From assembly GCF_027257155.1 (NCBI RefSeq), contig NZ_JAPWDU010000005.1, positions 1 through 64,000 of the forward strand: 64,000 nucleotides of DNA, in the 5' to 3' direction. Made by a program: the position numbers and the translations under genes. This document shows positions 23,446 through 32,007 of this stretch, piece by piece; position 1 is the first letter of the stretch, and each line of letters starts with the position of its first letter. The stretch is from Cerasicoccus sp. TK19100. Its GTDB lineage: Bacteria > Verrucomicrobiota > Verrucomicrobiia > Opitutales > Cerasicoccaceae. The notes under the pieces are model-generated. The model was not told where the DNA came from and ran no database searches. It worked only from the letters and a program-made list of their open reading frames with translations.

Positions 23446-25609
23446 GATGATGCCAGAGCCGACTACTTCCTCCCTGCCGGACGCCGTGTTTATGCTTGGC
23501 GTGGGTGGCATGGGCATGGCACCGCTGGCCATCTATTTGGCCGAAGCCGGTGTCGCGGTCACGGGTTGGGACGACGGTTTGCGCCCCGAGGTGGCGACGT
23601 TGTTGCAGCGCCACGGTGTGCAGCTTAGCGACGAACTCCCCGAGTCCCCCAAGCTGGTTGCGCGGTCCAGCGCTATTGGCGAGACGCACGAGCTTTACCT
23701 GGAAGCCAAGCAACGCGGTGCCCGTGTGCTGCGTCGTGGCGAACTGCTGGCGGAAATCGTTGCGGGCAAGAAACTGCTCGCGGTGGTGGGCAGCCATGGC
23801 AAATCCACGACGACGGGCATGCTTATTCACCTGCTGAACCAAGCCGGCTATGACTGTGGATATTTGCTGGGAGCACTGTTTCGTGATGACAGCTCGCCCG
23901 CGCATTTTTCTGCCTTGAGCGACTGGGTGATCGCCGAAGTCGACGAGAGCGATGGCACCGTAGAGGGTTTCTCACCGGAGATCACGGTGGCGGTAAACTT
24001 CGATTGGGACCATGCGGACCTTTACCCGAAGGAGTCTGATTTACGCGCCGCCTTCAGCCGGTTGTTCAGCCGGACAAAGAGCAGTGTGATCATCCCGGAA
24101 GACTGTTTCGTGCTCAACGAAATTGCCCCCGAGAACAAGGCGCTTCGCTGCCACGCCGCGGCGGGTTTCAATGCGTCGAACACGGCCTTGGCGCTGGCAG
24201 CTGCGCGAGAGCTTGGGGCCGAGGTAACGCTCGGGATGCTAAAGGGCTTTGCCGGCATTCGCCGCCGCCAGGATGTGATGTATCAGGCAGGCGAGGTAAC
24301 GCTGGTGGCCGACTACGCGCACCACCCGACGGAGATCACCGCCCTGCTGCAACATGCGCGCAGTGAATGGCCGGGTCGGCAAATCGTCGTTTTTCAGCCG
24401 CATCGTTTCACGCGCACGCGCCAGTTTGCGGCGGAGTTTGCCAAGTCCCTGGAGATTGCCGATGAGGTCTTTCTGCTGCCGGTTTATGCCGCGAGCGAAT
24501 CGCCTCTACGCGATGGTGCCAGCGAGGCCATTGTCGAAAAGGCCGGGCAGGATTGGCCCGTGCTTGATGCTCAGCAAATGTGCCGCGCAGTGGAAAACGC
24601 CATGGGTGACGAGCGACCGGTTACGGTGATGTTTGTCGGCGCTGGGGATATCGACCATCTGGCGCATCGTTTTGCGGCGGATTGGCGAACCACCGAGTCG
24701 TGGCGTAACGGGCTTTCCCCGAACACCGTGCTTAAACTCGGTGAGCCGCTGGCGAACAAAACCACGTTACGCGTGGGCGGCCCTGCGCGCTTTTATGCGG
24801 AGCCCGTCGATGCGGAAGACTTGGCGCAGCTCATTAACTTTGCGCGGCAAAGTAAGTTGCCATGGTTTGTTTTGGGCCGCGGCTCAAACTTGATCGTGGC
24901 CGACGCTGGCTTTGATGGATTGGTGATTAGCCTGAAGAGCGACCACTTCCGTGAGTTTAAACCATTTGATGATGGCCGAATCGAAGTCGGCGCAGGCCTG
25001 GCGTTGAAGCGTCTCTGCGGCTTGGCTGCGAAAGAGGGGCTGGGTGGTTTTGAGTTTCTCGAAGGCATTCCCGGGACCGTGGGCGGCGCATTGCGGATGA
25101 ACGCCGGTGCGATGGGCGGCTGGATGTTCGACGTCGTCGAAAGCGTGACTTACATGACTGCCGACGGCGAGATCCGCGAGCGGTCGTGTGACGAGTTTCA
25201 TGTGGAATACCGCTGCTGCCATGAACTGCGCGATGGCATGGCCTTGAGCGCTGTTCTTAAAGTCGGTGCCCAAGTCGAGGGTGATGATATTCGCCAGCAG
25301 ATGGATGCATACGCCGGTAAGCGCAAGGAGTCGCAACCGCGTGAACCCAGTGCGGGCTGTATCTTTAAAAACCCGGCTAACGACCACGCGGGCAAACTGA
25401 TTGATGAGCTTGGCCTGAAGGGTAAGCGCATCGGTGGGGCGGAGGTGTCCACCGTGCACGGTAATTTTATCATTAACCGCGAGCAGGCGAAAGCCTCCGA
25501 TGTGCTGGCATTGATTCGTGAAATCCGCGCAGTCATCAAGCGAGAACGCGGCATCGATCTGGAGCCGGAGGCGCTGCTGGTTGGCCAACGTTGGGAGGAT
25601 GTCCTATGA
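23438..25609 (+). CDS. murC-murB: MurC-MurB fusion protein
   Basis: 723 residues joining two enzymes. Residues 1 to about 425 are MurC (UDP-MurNAc:L-Ala ligase) with MLGVGGMGMAPLAIYL, a P-loop G118-S-H-G-K122-S and YAHHPTEITALL. Residues about 428-723 are MurB (UDP-GlcNAc-enolpyruvate reductase, FAD) with LRVGGPARFY, LGRGSNLIVAD, GIPGTVGGALRMNAGA and SAGCIFKNP, where Cys641 stands at the catalytic Ser/Cys position. The MurC part seems to lack about 70 residues of the central domain between the P-loop region and GFNASNTALAL. Total length is below the about 770-800 expected for the two enzymes. It overlaps murG and ddl. Confidence 0.92.
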   Translation: MIKMMPEPTTSSLPDAVFMLGVGGMGMAPLAIYLAEAGVAVTGWDDGLRPEVATLLQRHGVQLSDELPESPKLVARSSAIGETHELYLEAKQRGARVLRRGELLAEIVAGKKLLAVVGSHGKSTTTGMLIHLLNQAGYDCGYLLGALFRDDSSPAHFSALSDWVIAEVDESDGTVEGFSPEITVAVNFDWDHADLYPKESDLRAAFSRLFSRTKSSVIIPEDCFVLNEIAPENKALRCHAAAGFNASNTALALAAARELGAEVTLGMLKGFAGIRRRQDVMYQAGEVTLVADYAHHPTEITALLQHARSEWPGRQIVVFQPHRFTRTRQFAAEFAKSLEIADEVFLLPVYAASESPLRDGASEAIVEKAGQDWPVLDAQQMCRAVENAMGDERPVTVMFVGAGDIDHLAHRFAADWRTTESWRNGLSPNTVLKLGEPLANKTTLRVGGPARFYAEPVDAEDLAQLINFARQSKLPWFVLGRGSNLIVADAGFDGLVISLKSDHFREFKPFDDGRIEVGAGLALKRLCGLAAKEGLGGFEFLEGIPGTVGGALRMNAGAMGGWMFDVVESVTYMTADGEIRERSCDEFHVEYRCCHELRDGMALSAVLKVGAQVEGDDIRQQMDAYAGKRKESQPREPSAGCIFKNPANDHAGKLIDELGLKGKRIGGAEVSTVHGNFIINREQAKASDVLALIREIRAVIKRERGIDLEPEALLVGQRWEDVL

Positions 25610-26535
25610 GCGAGCGTGCGCATGTAACGGTCCTTTGCGGTGGTGCTTCGCCGGAGGCCAAAGTGTCGCGGGTGACGGGGCCATCGGTCGCGGAGGCGTT
25701 GAAGCAGTTTTACGATGTGGAGCTGATTGATTTGGCCGATGATTCTTTGCCCGCTTTGGACGCGGCAAAGACTGTGGTCTTCCCGGCGATGCATGGGCCT
25801 TTCGGTGAGGACGGGCAACTGCAGATGCTGCTTGATCAGGCAGGCGTGTCTTACGCCGGTTGCGATGCTGCATCCAGTGCGCTCTGCATGAACAAGGTCA
25901 ACACCAAGAATGCGGTGACAGACAGCGGCTTTGCCCTGGCCAAGGACTTTACCTTTGCAGCGCAAAGTAAACCGTCGGCCGAAGCCATCATTGCTAAGCT
26001 AGGTGAGGGCGTGGTGATTAAGCCGCTGGACAGTGGCAGCAGCGTGGGTGTCCATATCGCTCATGGTCGTTACGAGTTGAACGCCGTATTGGAGCGCGTT
26101 AAGGCTGGCGACTGGATGGCGGAGCAGCTCATCGCCGGGCGCGAGATGACCATTGGCCTGCTCGATGGCGGCGCGATGGGCATCGTCGAAATTCGCCCGA
26201 AAGACGGCATTTACGACTACGAACACAAATACACCACGGGCGCCACAGAGTATCTTTTTCCGGCGCCTATGGATGAAACTTTGTCTTGCAAAGTAAGGTC
26301 TTTTGCAGAGAATGCTTTTGCATCCTGCAACTGCCGGGACTTCGCTCGATTGGATTTTATACTAACTCACGACGACCAACCATTCTTCTTGGAGATTAAC
26401 ACCATCCCCGGCATGACGCCCACCAGCCTCCTGCCTAAAAGCGCAAGTTGCGTTGGGCTGGGATTTCAGCCTCTGGTGAGAAGAATGATGGAACCCGCAA
26501 TCGCACGCGCGGCGAAGCACCGCGCTGCTTCCTGA
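25606..26535 (+). CDS. ddl: D-alanine--D-alanine ligase
   Basis: 309 residues of ATP-grasp fold. VLCGGASPEAKVSRVTGPSV, PAMHGPFGEDGQLQMLLD (the E-D-G loop), KPLDSGSSVGVHI, RDFARLDFIL and FLEINTIPGMTPTSLLP are all family signatures. It makes the D-Ala-D-Ala dipeptide used by MurF. The start overlaps the murC-murB stop (ATGA). Length is standard for the DdlB branch. Confidence 0.96.
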   Translation: MSERAHVTVLCGGASPEAKVSRVTGPSVAEALKQFYDVELIDLADDSLPALDAAKTVVFPAMHGPFGEDGQLQMLLDQAGVSYAGCDAASSALCMNKVNTKNAVTDSGFALAKDFTFAAQSKPSAEAIIAKLGEGVVIKPLDSGSSVGVHIAHGRYELNAVLERVKAGDWMAEQLIAGREMTIGLLDGGAMGIVEIRPKDGIYDYEHKYTTGATEYLFPAPMDETLSCKVRSFAENAFASCNCRDFARLDFILTHDDQPFFLEINTIPGMTPTSLLPKSASCVGLGFQPLVRRMMEPAIARAAKHRAAS

Positions 26536-26537
26536 TC

Positions 26538-27473
26538 ATGGCCAAGAAAAAGAAAACCAAGTCCAACACGCCAAGCACCTGGCGGAACATTCAGCAATCC
26601 TTTACCGGACGCGCGGTGACGCCGCATGCCCGCAAGCGACGCTGGATGCTCAACCTCAAGCTCTTGGGCGGGGTTGTGGGCTTGGCCTTGGCTGGTTGTG
26701 CGCTGTGGGCCGGTGTTCGGTATTTACAAAGTGATTCCTTTGCACGGTTAATGGCGGGCGGCTCAGACCCCGTGCGCAATGTTTATCTGGAGAGCGATGG
26801 CGTGCTCGACGAGCAGTGGCTCAATGCGCGTATCGACCTGCCGGAAAACATTGAGCTGATGGCGATCGATATCGACTCCATGCAGCGCGAACTCAATAGC
26901 GATGGTCAGGTGCGCTCGGTGTTGGTGGAGCGTGTATTTCCCGACGCACTGCGCATTCGCATCTCGGAGCGTCAGCCGGTTTTACGTGTTGTGGTGCAGG
27001 ATGCCACGGGACGGAAATACCTGCGGCTGATTTCGAAGGAAGGCATTGTTTACCCGGGGAAGCGTTACCCGGCTGAGGTGGTTCGTAACCTACCCTATGC
27101 CGCGGGGGTCACTCTGCGTCGCAAAGTAACGGGCGATTATTTCCCGGTTGAGGGGGTTCCCGAAGTGTCGGCTTTCCTCTCACACGCGCGCTCGCTAATG
27201 CCCGAGCGTGTCCAAAATTGGGAAAGCGTTTCGCTGGCCAAGTTTGATCCGTCGGGTAAGGCTCACAGCTCCTGCCTGGAGGTGGTGACGGCCGAGGGCT
27301 ATACCATTGTTTTTTCGCCACATGAGCTGGACGAACAATTCGCGCGGCTCAATGCCATCCTGTCTCAGATGGAGTCGCAGCGACAGCGCGTTGACCGCAT
27401 CGACCTGTCGATGGAGGACGCCGTTGTTAAAGTCGCAGACTCGACCAGCCGGGGCCCAGTTCGTTTTCGATAA
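26538..27473 (+). CDS. ftsQ: Cell division protein FtsQ
   Basis: 311 residues: a basic cytoplasmic start (MAKKKKTKSNTPS), one membrane helix (about 40-60, LGGVVGLALAGCALWAGV), then a POTRA domain at about 75-150 ending in VERVFPDALRIRISERQPVLRV. A beta domain follows. The V-F-P-D-x-L-x-I-x-I-x-E-R-x-P motif is highly typical of FtsQ/DivIB. It scaffolds FtsL/FtsB in the periplasm. The ATG at 26538 is 2 bases after the ddl stop. A longer frame reaching into ddl was rejected. Confidence 0.92.
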   Translation: MAKKKKTKSNTPSTWRNIQQSFTGRAVTPHARKRRWMLNLKLLGGVVGLALAGCALWAGVRYLQSDSFARLMAGGSDPVRNVYLESDGVLDEQWLNARIDLPENIELMAIDIDSMQRELNSDGQVRSVLVERVFPDALRIRISERQPVLRVVVQDATGRKYLRLISKEGIVYPGKRYPAEVVRNLPYAAGVTLRRKVTGDYFPVEGVPEVSAFLSHARSLMPERVQNWESVSLAKFDPSGKAHSSCLEVVTAEGYTIVFSPHELDEQFARLNAILSQMESQRQRVDRIDLSMEDAVVKVADSTSRGPVRFR

Positions 27474-27508
27474 TTCCTTTACCTCAATGCTAACCGAACG
27501 ACCGCACC

Positions 27509-28720
27509 ATGAGCCAAAGTAGAATAATCGGAGCCGTCGACATCGGCGCCGCTTCCGTCACCGTCTTAGTTGGCGATATCGTCAACGGGCGTAGCCTGAA
27601 CATTATTGGCAAGCAGGACGCGACCTCCGAGGGCGTCAAGAAGGGGGAGATTGTCGACTTTAAGGCAGTCAGCAACGCCGTGCACGCCGCCATCATGGGC
27701 GCGGAAAAAAGTGCGGGCGCACAGATTGAGGCCATCTACCTTTCGCAGACGGGTAGCCACCTCGAAGGTTTTTATAACAGCGCCGCGGTCAATGTCAGCT
27801 CCAGTGAGAACCGCGTCAGTGAGGCCGACATCGCCCGCGCGATGAACGAAGCCAAGGCCAAGAAACTTTCCGACGACCGTCTTTATATTCACCACATTCG
27901 CAGCCACTTCATGCTCGATGGCCGCCCGACGCATGAGCCCCTCGGCATGGAAGGCGAGAAGCTAGAGGTCGGCTATTGGTCGATCCACGGCGACGAGCGC
28001 AAGGTGCGTGACCACATCCACGTGATCAACGGCTTTGGCCTGAACGTGGAGGACATTATCCTGTCGAGCATCGCTTCGGGCACCGTGATTGCATCCGACG
28101 AAGAGAAGCGTGCGGGTGTGATGGTCATCGACATGGGCGCAGGGGTGACCGACTGGGCAATTTACCAAAATGGAATCGTGGCCCGGACTGGCGTGCTCCC
28201 CGTGGGCAGCGACCACATTACGAACGACCTCGCCCTCGGCCTGCGCGTGAACCGCAAGTATGCCGAAAAGCTGAAGCAGGGCTTCGGCAAGGCGGTGCTT
28301 GAAAACGACGACAAGCAGGAGAAGGTCTGGATGGTGGGCGACCAAATGATCGGCGACCGCCGCATTCCCAAGCAGGCGTTGATCCAGATTATCCGCGAGC
28401 GTGTCGAAGAAATCTTTGAACTGATCCACAAGCAAGCGGGCGAACTTTGCGGTGCAAAGTATCTGCCGGCCGGTGTGCTGCTGACTGGCGGTGGTTCCCA
28501 CCTGGAGCAGATCGATGTGGCGGCGGAGAAGATCCTCGGCGTCACCACGCGCCAGGGCGAACTGCCTTCCTGGGTGCATGACAACCTGCAGCGTCAGGAA
28601 TACAGCACGGGCCTGGGCCTGCTGCACTTCGCGCTTTCCGGCCAGTCGCTGGACGACTCTGCAATGCAGAGGAAACAACGCGGCCTGCTGCGCCGGGTCA
28701 CTCAACTTTTTGCCCACTAA
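27509..28720 (+). CDS. ftsA: Cell division protein FtsA
   Basis: 403 residues of actin-like fold. Phosphate-1 loop AVDIGAASVTVLVGD, phosphate-2 VMVIDMGAGVTDWAIY and adenosine motif GVLLTGGGSHLEQID are visible, with the FtsA-specific 1C subdomain between them. The C-terminal RGLLRRVTQLFAH is an amphipathic membrane-targeting helix. FtsA anchors FtsZ to the inner membrane. It lies 13 bases before ftsZ. Confidence 0.95.
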   Translation: MSQSRIIGAVDIGAASVTVLVGDIVNGRSLNIIGKQDATSEGVKKGEIVDFKAVSNAVHAAIMGAEKSAGAQIEAIYLSQTGSHLEGFYNSAAVNVSSSENRVSEADIARAMNEAKAKKLSDDRLYIHHIRSHFMLDGRPTHEPLGMEGEKLEVGYWSIHGDERKVRDHIHVINGFGLNVEDIILSSIASGTVIASDEEKRAGVMVIDMGAGVTDWAIYQNGIVARTGVLPVGSDHITNDLALGLRVNRKYAEKLKQGFGKAVLENDDKQEKVWMVGDQMIGDRRIPKQALIQIIRERVEEIFELIHKQAGELCGAKYLPAGVLLTGGGSHLEQIDVAAEKILGVTTRQGELPSWVHDNLQRQEYSTGLGLLHFALSGQSLDDSAMQRKQRGLLRRVTQLFAH

Positions 28721-28733
28721 AGGAGATACGATC

Positions 28734-30026
28734 ATGAGCGAACATACCGGAAAATCATTTCGCAGTGACCTGAACTCCGAAGGCGTACGGGTAAAGATCA
28801 TTGGTGTCGGCGGTGCCGGCGTCAACGCAGTGGACCGCATCCAAATGACGCCGCACGAGAGCATTCATCTGGCGGCGGTCAACACCGACGCGCAGGCGCT
28901 GGAGGGCTCGCCCATCGGCGAAAAGCTGCTTATCGGTAAGTCCGTAACGCGCGGTTTAAGCACGGGCGGCGATGTCGAAATCGGCCAAACGGCGGCGGAG
29001 AAGGACGAGAACAAACTCCGCCAAATGGTCGATGGGCAGGACCTGATTTTTATTGTCGCCGGATTGGGCGGTGGCACCGGCAGTGGCGCGGGCCCGGTAG
29101 TGGCCAAGCTTGCCTCGGAGCAGGGCGCGCTGGTGATCGCATTTGTCACGCAGCCGTTTACCTTTGAAGGGGCGCGCCATCACGAGGTGGCCGAGAATGC
29201 CTTGGTGGCTATGCGCGCGCATTGCGATGCCGTGATCCCGCTACCCAATGATTTGCTGCTGCAGCAGATGGACGAAAGCGCGACGGTGCTCGATGCTTTT
29301 GCGCAGGCGGATGCCTGGATCAGCCGCGGCATTCAATCGATCTGCGCGATGCTGACGCAGACCGGCCTGATCAACTTGGACTTCGCCATGCTGCGCAAGG
29401 TGTTCCAGGGCCGTTGCGGCAAGACCTTGTTTGGCCTTGGTCGTGGCGAGGGTGACGACTTTATGGCCGAGGCGTTGAATGACCTCGCGCTGTGCCCGCT
29501 GCTGCACACGCCGGGCTTTGCCAAGCGCGCCGACAGCCTGCTGGTGAATATCATCGGTGGCACAGATTTAGGCATCGCTCACGTGAACCAGATCATGACG
29601 GCGATTTCGGACAAGTTTGGTAGCAAAGAGCAGATCGTGCTGGGTGCCGTGGTGGACGAGAGTTGCCAGAACTCGGTGGAGATCTGTGTCATCGGCACGA
29701 CGCACATTGGCGGCTACCGACCGGAGCGCAAGGTGCGCCGCGTCGCGCCGCGCGTGGACATTGCCCCCGAGCCCAAACCAGCTGCCCGGCAGACGGCGGA
29801 CGACGAACTTTTCTCCACGGTCGACGCGAAGTCGAAGATGCCAGTTCACGAGAGTAAGCTCGGCAAAAAACGGCAGCCCGAAATGGAGCTTGATCAGGAG
29901 GAGTTCATGTTTGTCGCCGAGGATGAGCAGCGCGGATTCTTTGAGAATACCGAACGTAATATCTTCGACGGGGAAGACTTGGACGTGCCCACCTACTTGC
30001 GACGCGGCGTGCGCATTACTCTGTAG
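28734..30026 (+). CDS. ftsZ: Cell division GTPase FtsZ with altered T7 loop
   Basis: 430 residues. GTP-binding signature G112-GGTGSG118, N-terminal VKIIGVGGAGVNAVD and AVNTDAQAL, then LLVNIIGGTDLGI. The T7 synergy loop reads N-L-D216-F-A-M219 where most FtsZ have N-x-D-F-A-D, so the second acidic residue is Met. A variable linker of about 90 residues leads to the conserved tail DVPTYLRRG, with five residues after it. A strong Shine-Dalgarno AGGAG lies 8 bases before the ATG. This is the last gene of the dcw run. Confidence 0.95.
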   Translation: MSEHTGKSFRSDLNSEGVRVKIIGVGGAGVNAVDRIQMTPHESIHLAAVNTDAQALEGSPIGEKLLIGKSVTRGLSTGGDVEIGQTAAEKDENKLRQMVDGQDLIFIVAGLGGGTGSGAGPVVAKLASEQGALVIAFVTQPFTFEGARHHEVAENALVAMRAHCDAVIPLPNDLLLQQMDESATVLDAFAQADAWISRGIQSICAMLTQTGLINLDFAMLRKVFQGRCGKTLFGLGRGEGDDFMAEALNDLALCPLLHTPGFAKRADSLLVNIIGGTDLGIAHVNQIMTAISDKFGSKEQIVLGAVVDESCQNSVEICVIGTTHIGGYRPERKVRRVAPRVDIAPEPKPAARQTADDELFSTVDAKSKMPVHESKLGKKRQPEMELDQEEFMFVAEDEQRGFFENTERNIFDGEDLDVPTYLRRGVRITL

Positions 30027-30104
30027 TGCAAAGCATTTGGCCAGGAGTGGGGCAAAAGATTATGCTTTCAAGCCTGAGCGGACTTCGGCAATAGTGGCGG
30101 GTTT

Positions 30105-31892
30105 ATGTTGCACGTCCGGAATGTTTCTTTGGCCTTTGGTGGACCCTCGCTGGTGGATGGCGCTTCGTTTGAGGTGCGTCCGGGCGAGCGCGTGTGTTTG
30201 GTCGGCCGCAATGGCGCGGGCAAGTCGTCGCTGTTAAAAGTCTTGGGCGGTCGCATTGCGCCAGATGGTGGCGAGGTTTACACACCGCCCGGCGTCAAGG
30301 TGGCGATGCTCGAGCAGGAAGCACCCATGGATATCACCGGTCGTGTTTACGATGTGGTCGACCAGGCGTTGGAGTCTGCATCGCTCGAAGCCTGGGAGCG
30401 CGAGGCGCGGGTGGACCGACTGCTGCGCGACATGGAGCTGGATGGCGATGTGGCGTTCGAATCGATGTCGGCTGGCATGAAGCGTCGTGTGCTGCTGGCG
30501 CGCTGTCTCGTGATCGAGCCCGGCGTGCTCCTGCTGGACGAGCCAACGAACCACCTGGACGTGGATGCCATTGCGTGGATGGAAGAGTTTCTGCCGAAGT
30601 TTCGCGGCGCGCTGCTTTTCATCACGCACGACCGTGCATTTTTGCAAAGCCTGGCTACACGGATTCTCGACTTGGAGCGTGGCGTGTTGATCAGTTGGGA
30701 CTGTGATTACCAGACCTACCTTCAGCGCAAGGAGGCGTGGCTGCAAGCCGAGGCACGGCAACAAGCCGAGTTCGATAAAAAATTGGCTAAGGAAGAAGTC
30801 TGGATTCGCCGTGGCATCGAGGCGCGCCGCACTCGCAACGAGGGCCGCGTGCGTGCGCTCTTGAAAATGCGCGACGAGCACCGTGGGCGCCGTGAGCGGC
30901 AGGGCTCGGTAAACCTCGGCATGGAGGAGGCTGATCGCTCCGGGCTAAAAGTTATTTCCACCGAAGGCGCGACCTTTGGCTACGGCGATCGCACGATCAT
31001 TCGCGATTTTACCACGCTGATTCGGCGGGGGGACAAGGTGGGCATCGTCGGCGGCAACGGCGCGGGCAAGTCGACGTTGGTCAAGCTGCTGCTGGGCAAA
31101 CATGCGCCGCAAAGCGGTTGGGTAAAGCACGGTACCAACCTGGAGATCGCGTATTTCGATCAACACCGCGAAGCGCTCGATCCGGAGATGAAAGTTGTCG
31201 ACGCCATTGCGGGCGGCCTCGATACGATCACGATTAATGGCCAGCGCCGTCACGTGATGGGTTACTTGGGCGATTTCCTTTTTTCGCCGGACCGCGCGCG
31301 TGGGCCGGTGAAGGTGCTTTCTGGTGGTGAGAAGAATCGCCTGCTGTTGGCGCGACTTTTTACCAAGCCGTTCAACCTGTTGGTGATGGACGAGCCGACG
31401 AACGACCTGGATTTGGAAACGCTGGAGCTGCTCGAAGAGCGCCTGCTCGAATACAATGGCACGCTGCTGTTGGTCAGCCACGACCGCGCGTTTTTGGATA
31501 ACGTCGTCACCGAACTCTTCGTGCTCAAAGGTGACGGCGAGGTGGTGCAAATGGTCGGTGGCTACAGCGACTACCGCGTGCTGATGAAAAAGGAAAAGAC
31601 AGCGGCGACGGAGAAATCCAAAGCGCAAGCGACGCCGAAGGGCAAGACGCCAAAGCCGCGCAAATTCCTCAATCGCGAGCGCTGGGAGTGGGAAGCATTA
31701 CCTGGCGAAATCGAAGCACTGGAGACCGAGCAGTCGCAGCTCGCTGAACAGCTGGGCGATGCCGCCACCTATCAAGACCCGGATAAGTTGGCCAAGACAC
31801 AGGCTCGGTTAGAAGAGATTGAAAACCTGCTGCTCGAAAAATACGAACGCTGGGAAGAGCTTGATACACTGAAGGCGGAGTTGGAGGGGTAG
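30105..31892 (+). CDS. uup: ABC-F family ATPase, Uup-like
   Basis: 595 residues with two ABC ATPase domains and no membrane segment. Walker A motifs are G34-RNGAGK40-S and G316-GNGAGK322-S. Walker B motifs VLLLDEPTNHLDVDA and LLVMDEPTNDLDLET are both intact. The first signature is degenerate (MSAGM) and the second is LSGGE. The C-terminus has a coiled coil (LPGEIEALETEQSQLAEQL to the end), as in Uup. Family members act on ribosomes or branched DNA. The exact role here is open. Confidence 0.88.
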   Translation: MLHVRNVSLAFGGPSLVDGASFEVRPGERVCLVGRNGAGKSSLLKVLGGRIAPDGGEVYTPPGVKVAMLEQEAPMDITGRVYDVVDQALESASLEAWEREARVDRLLRDMELDGDVAFESMSAGMKRRVLLARCLVIEPGVLLLDEPTNHLDVDAIAWMEEFLPKFRGALLFITHDRAFLQSLATRILDLERGVLISWDCDYQTYLQRKEAWLQAEARQQAEFDKKLAKEEVWIRRGIEARRTRNEGRVRALLKMRDEHRGRRERQGSVNLGMEEADRSGLKVISTEGATFGYGDRTIIRDFTTLIRRGDKVGIVGGNGAGKSTLVKLLLGKHAPQSGWVKHGTNLEIAYFDQHREALDPEMKVVDAIAGGLDTITINGQRRHVMGYLGDFLFSPDRARGPVKVLSGGEKNRLLLARLFTKPFNLLVMDEPTNDLDLETLELLEERLLEYNGTLLLVSHDRAFLDNVVTELFVLKGDGEVVQMVGGYSDYRVLMKKEKTAATEKSKAQATPKGKTPKPRKFLNRERWEWEALPGEIEALETEQSQLAEQLGDAATYQDPDKLAKTQARLEEIENLLLEKYERWEELDTLKAELEG

Positions 31893-31896
31893 TATT

Positions 31897-31984
31897 CTGG
31901 AGGGCAACACTCCGTTGTTGCCACTACTTGGAACATTCAGCGTTAACTGGCGAGTGGTGGCAACGACGGAGCGTTGCCCTCCGG
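31897..31984. repeat. REPIN-like inverted repeat, GGAG family 2
   Basis: 88 bases starting four bases after the uup stop. The left arm CTGGAGGGCAACACTCCG continues TTGTTGCCACTACTT. The right arm (31952-31984) is its inverse with three differences in the first 25 bases, two of which are G-T wobble pairs. Each arm starts with GGAG followed by a hairpin GGCAAC/GTTGCC. The spacer is about 21 bases. Confidence 0.85.
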
Positions 31985-32007
31985 CGAGTGAAGCCGATTT
32001 CGCACTG

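Noticed and set aside
23438-25609. Sequencing error joining murC and murB
   Set aside because: The frame runs through both domains with sensible linker residues and consistent codon use, and length and overlaps with murG and ddl are coherent.
28734-30026. ftsZ as a tubulin-like or degenerate paralogue
   Set aside because: G-box, N-terminal motifs, C-terminal tail and position after ftsA identify it as the main ftsZ. Only the T7 loop residue is unusual.
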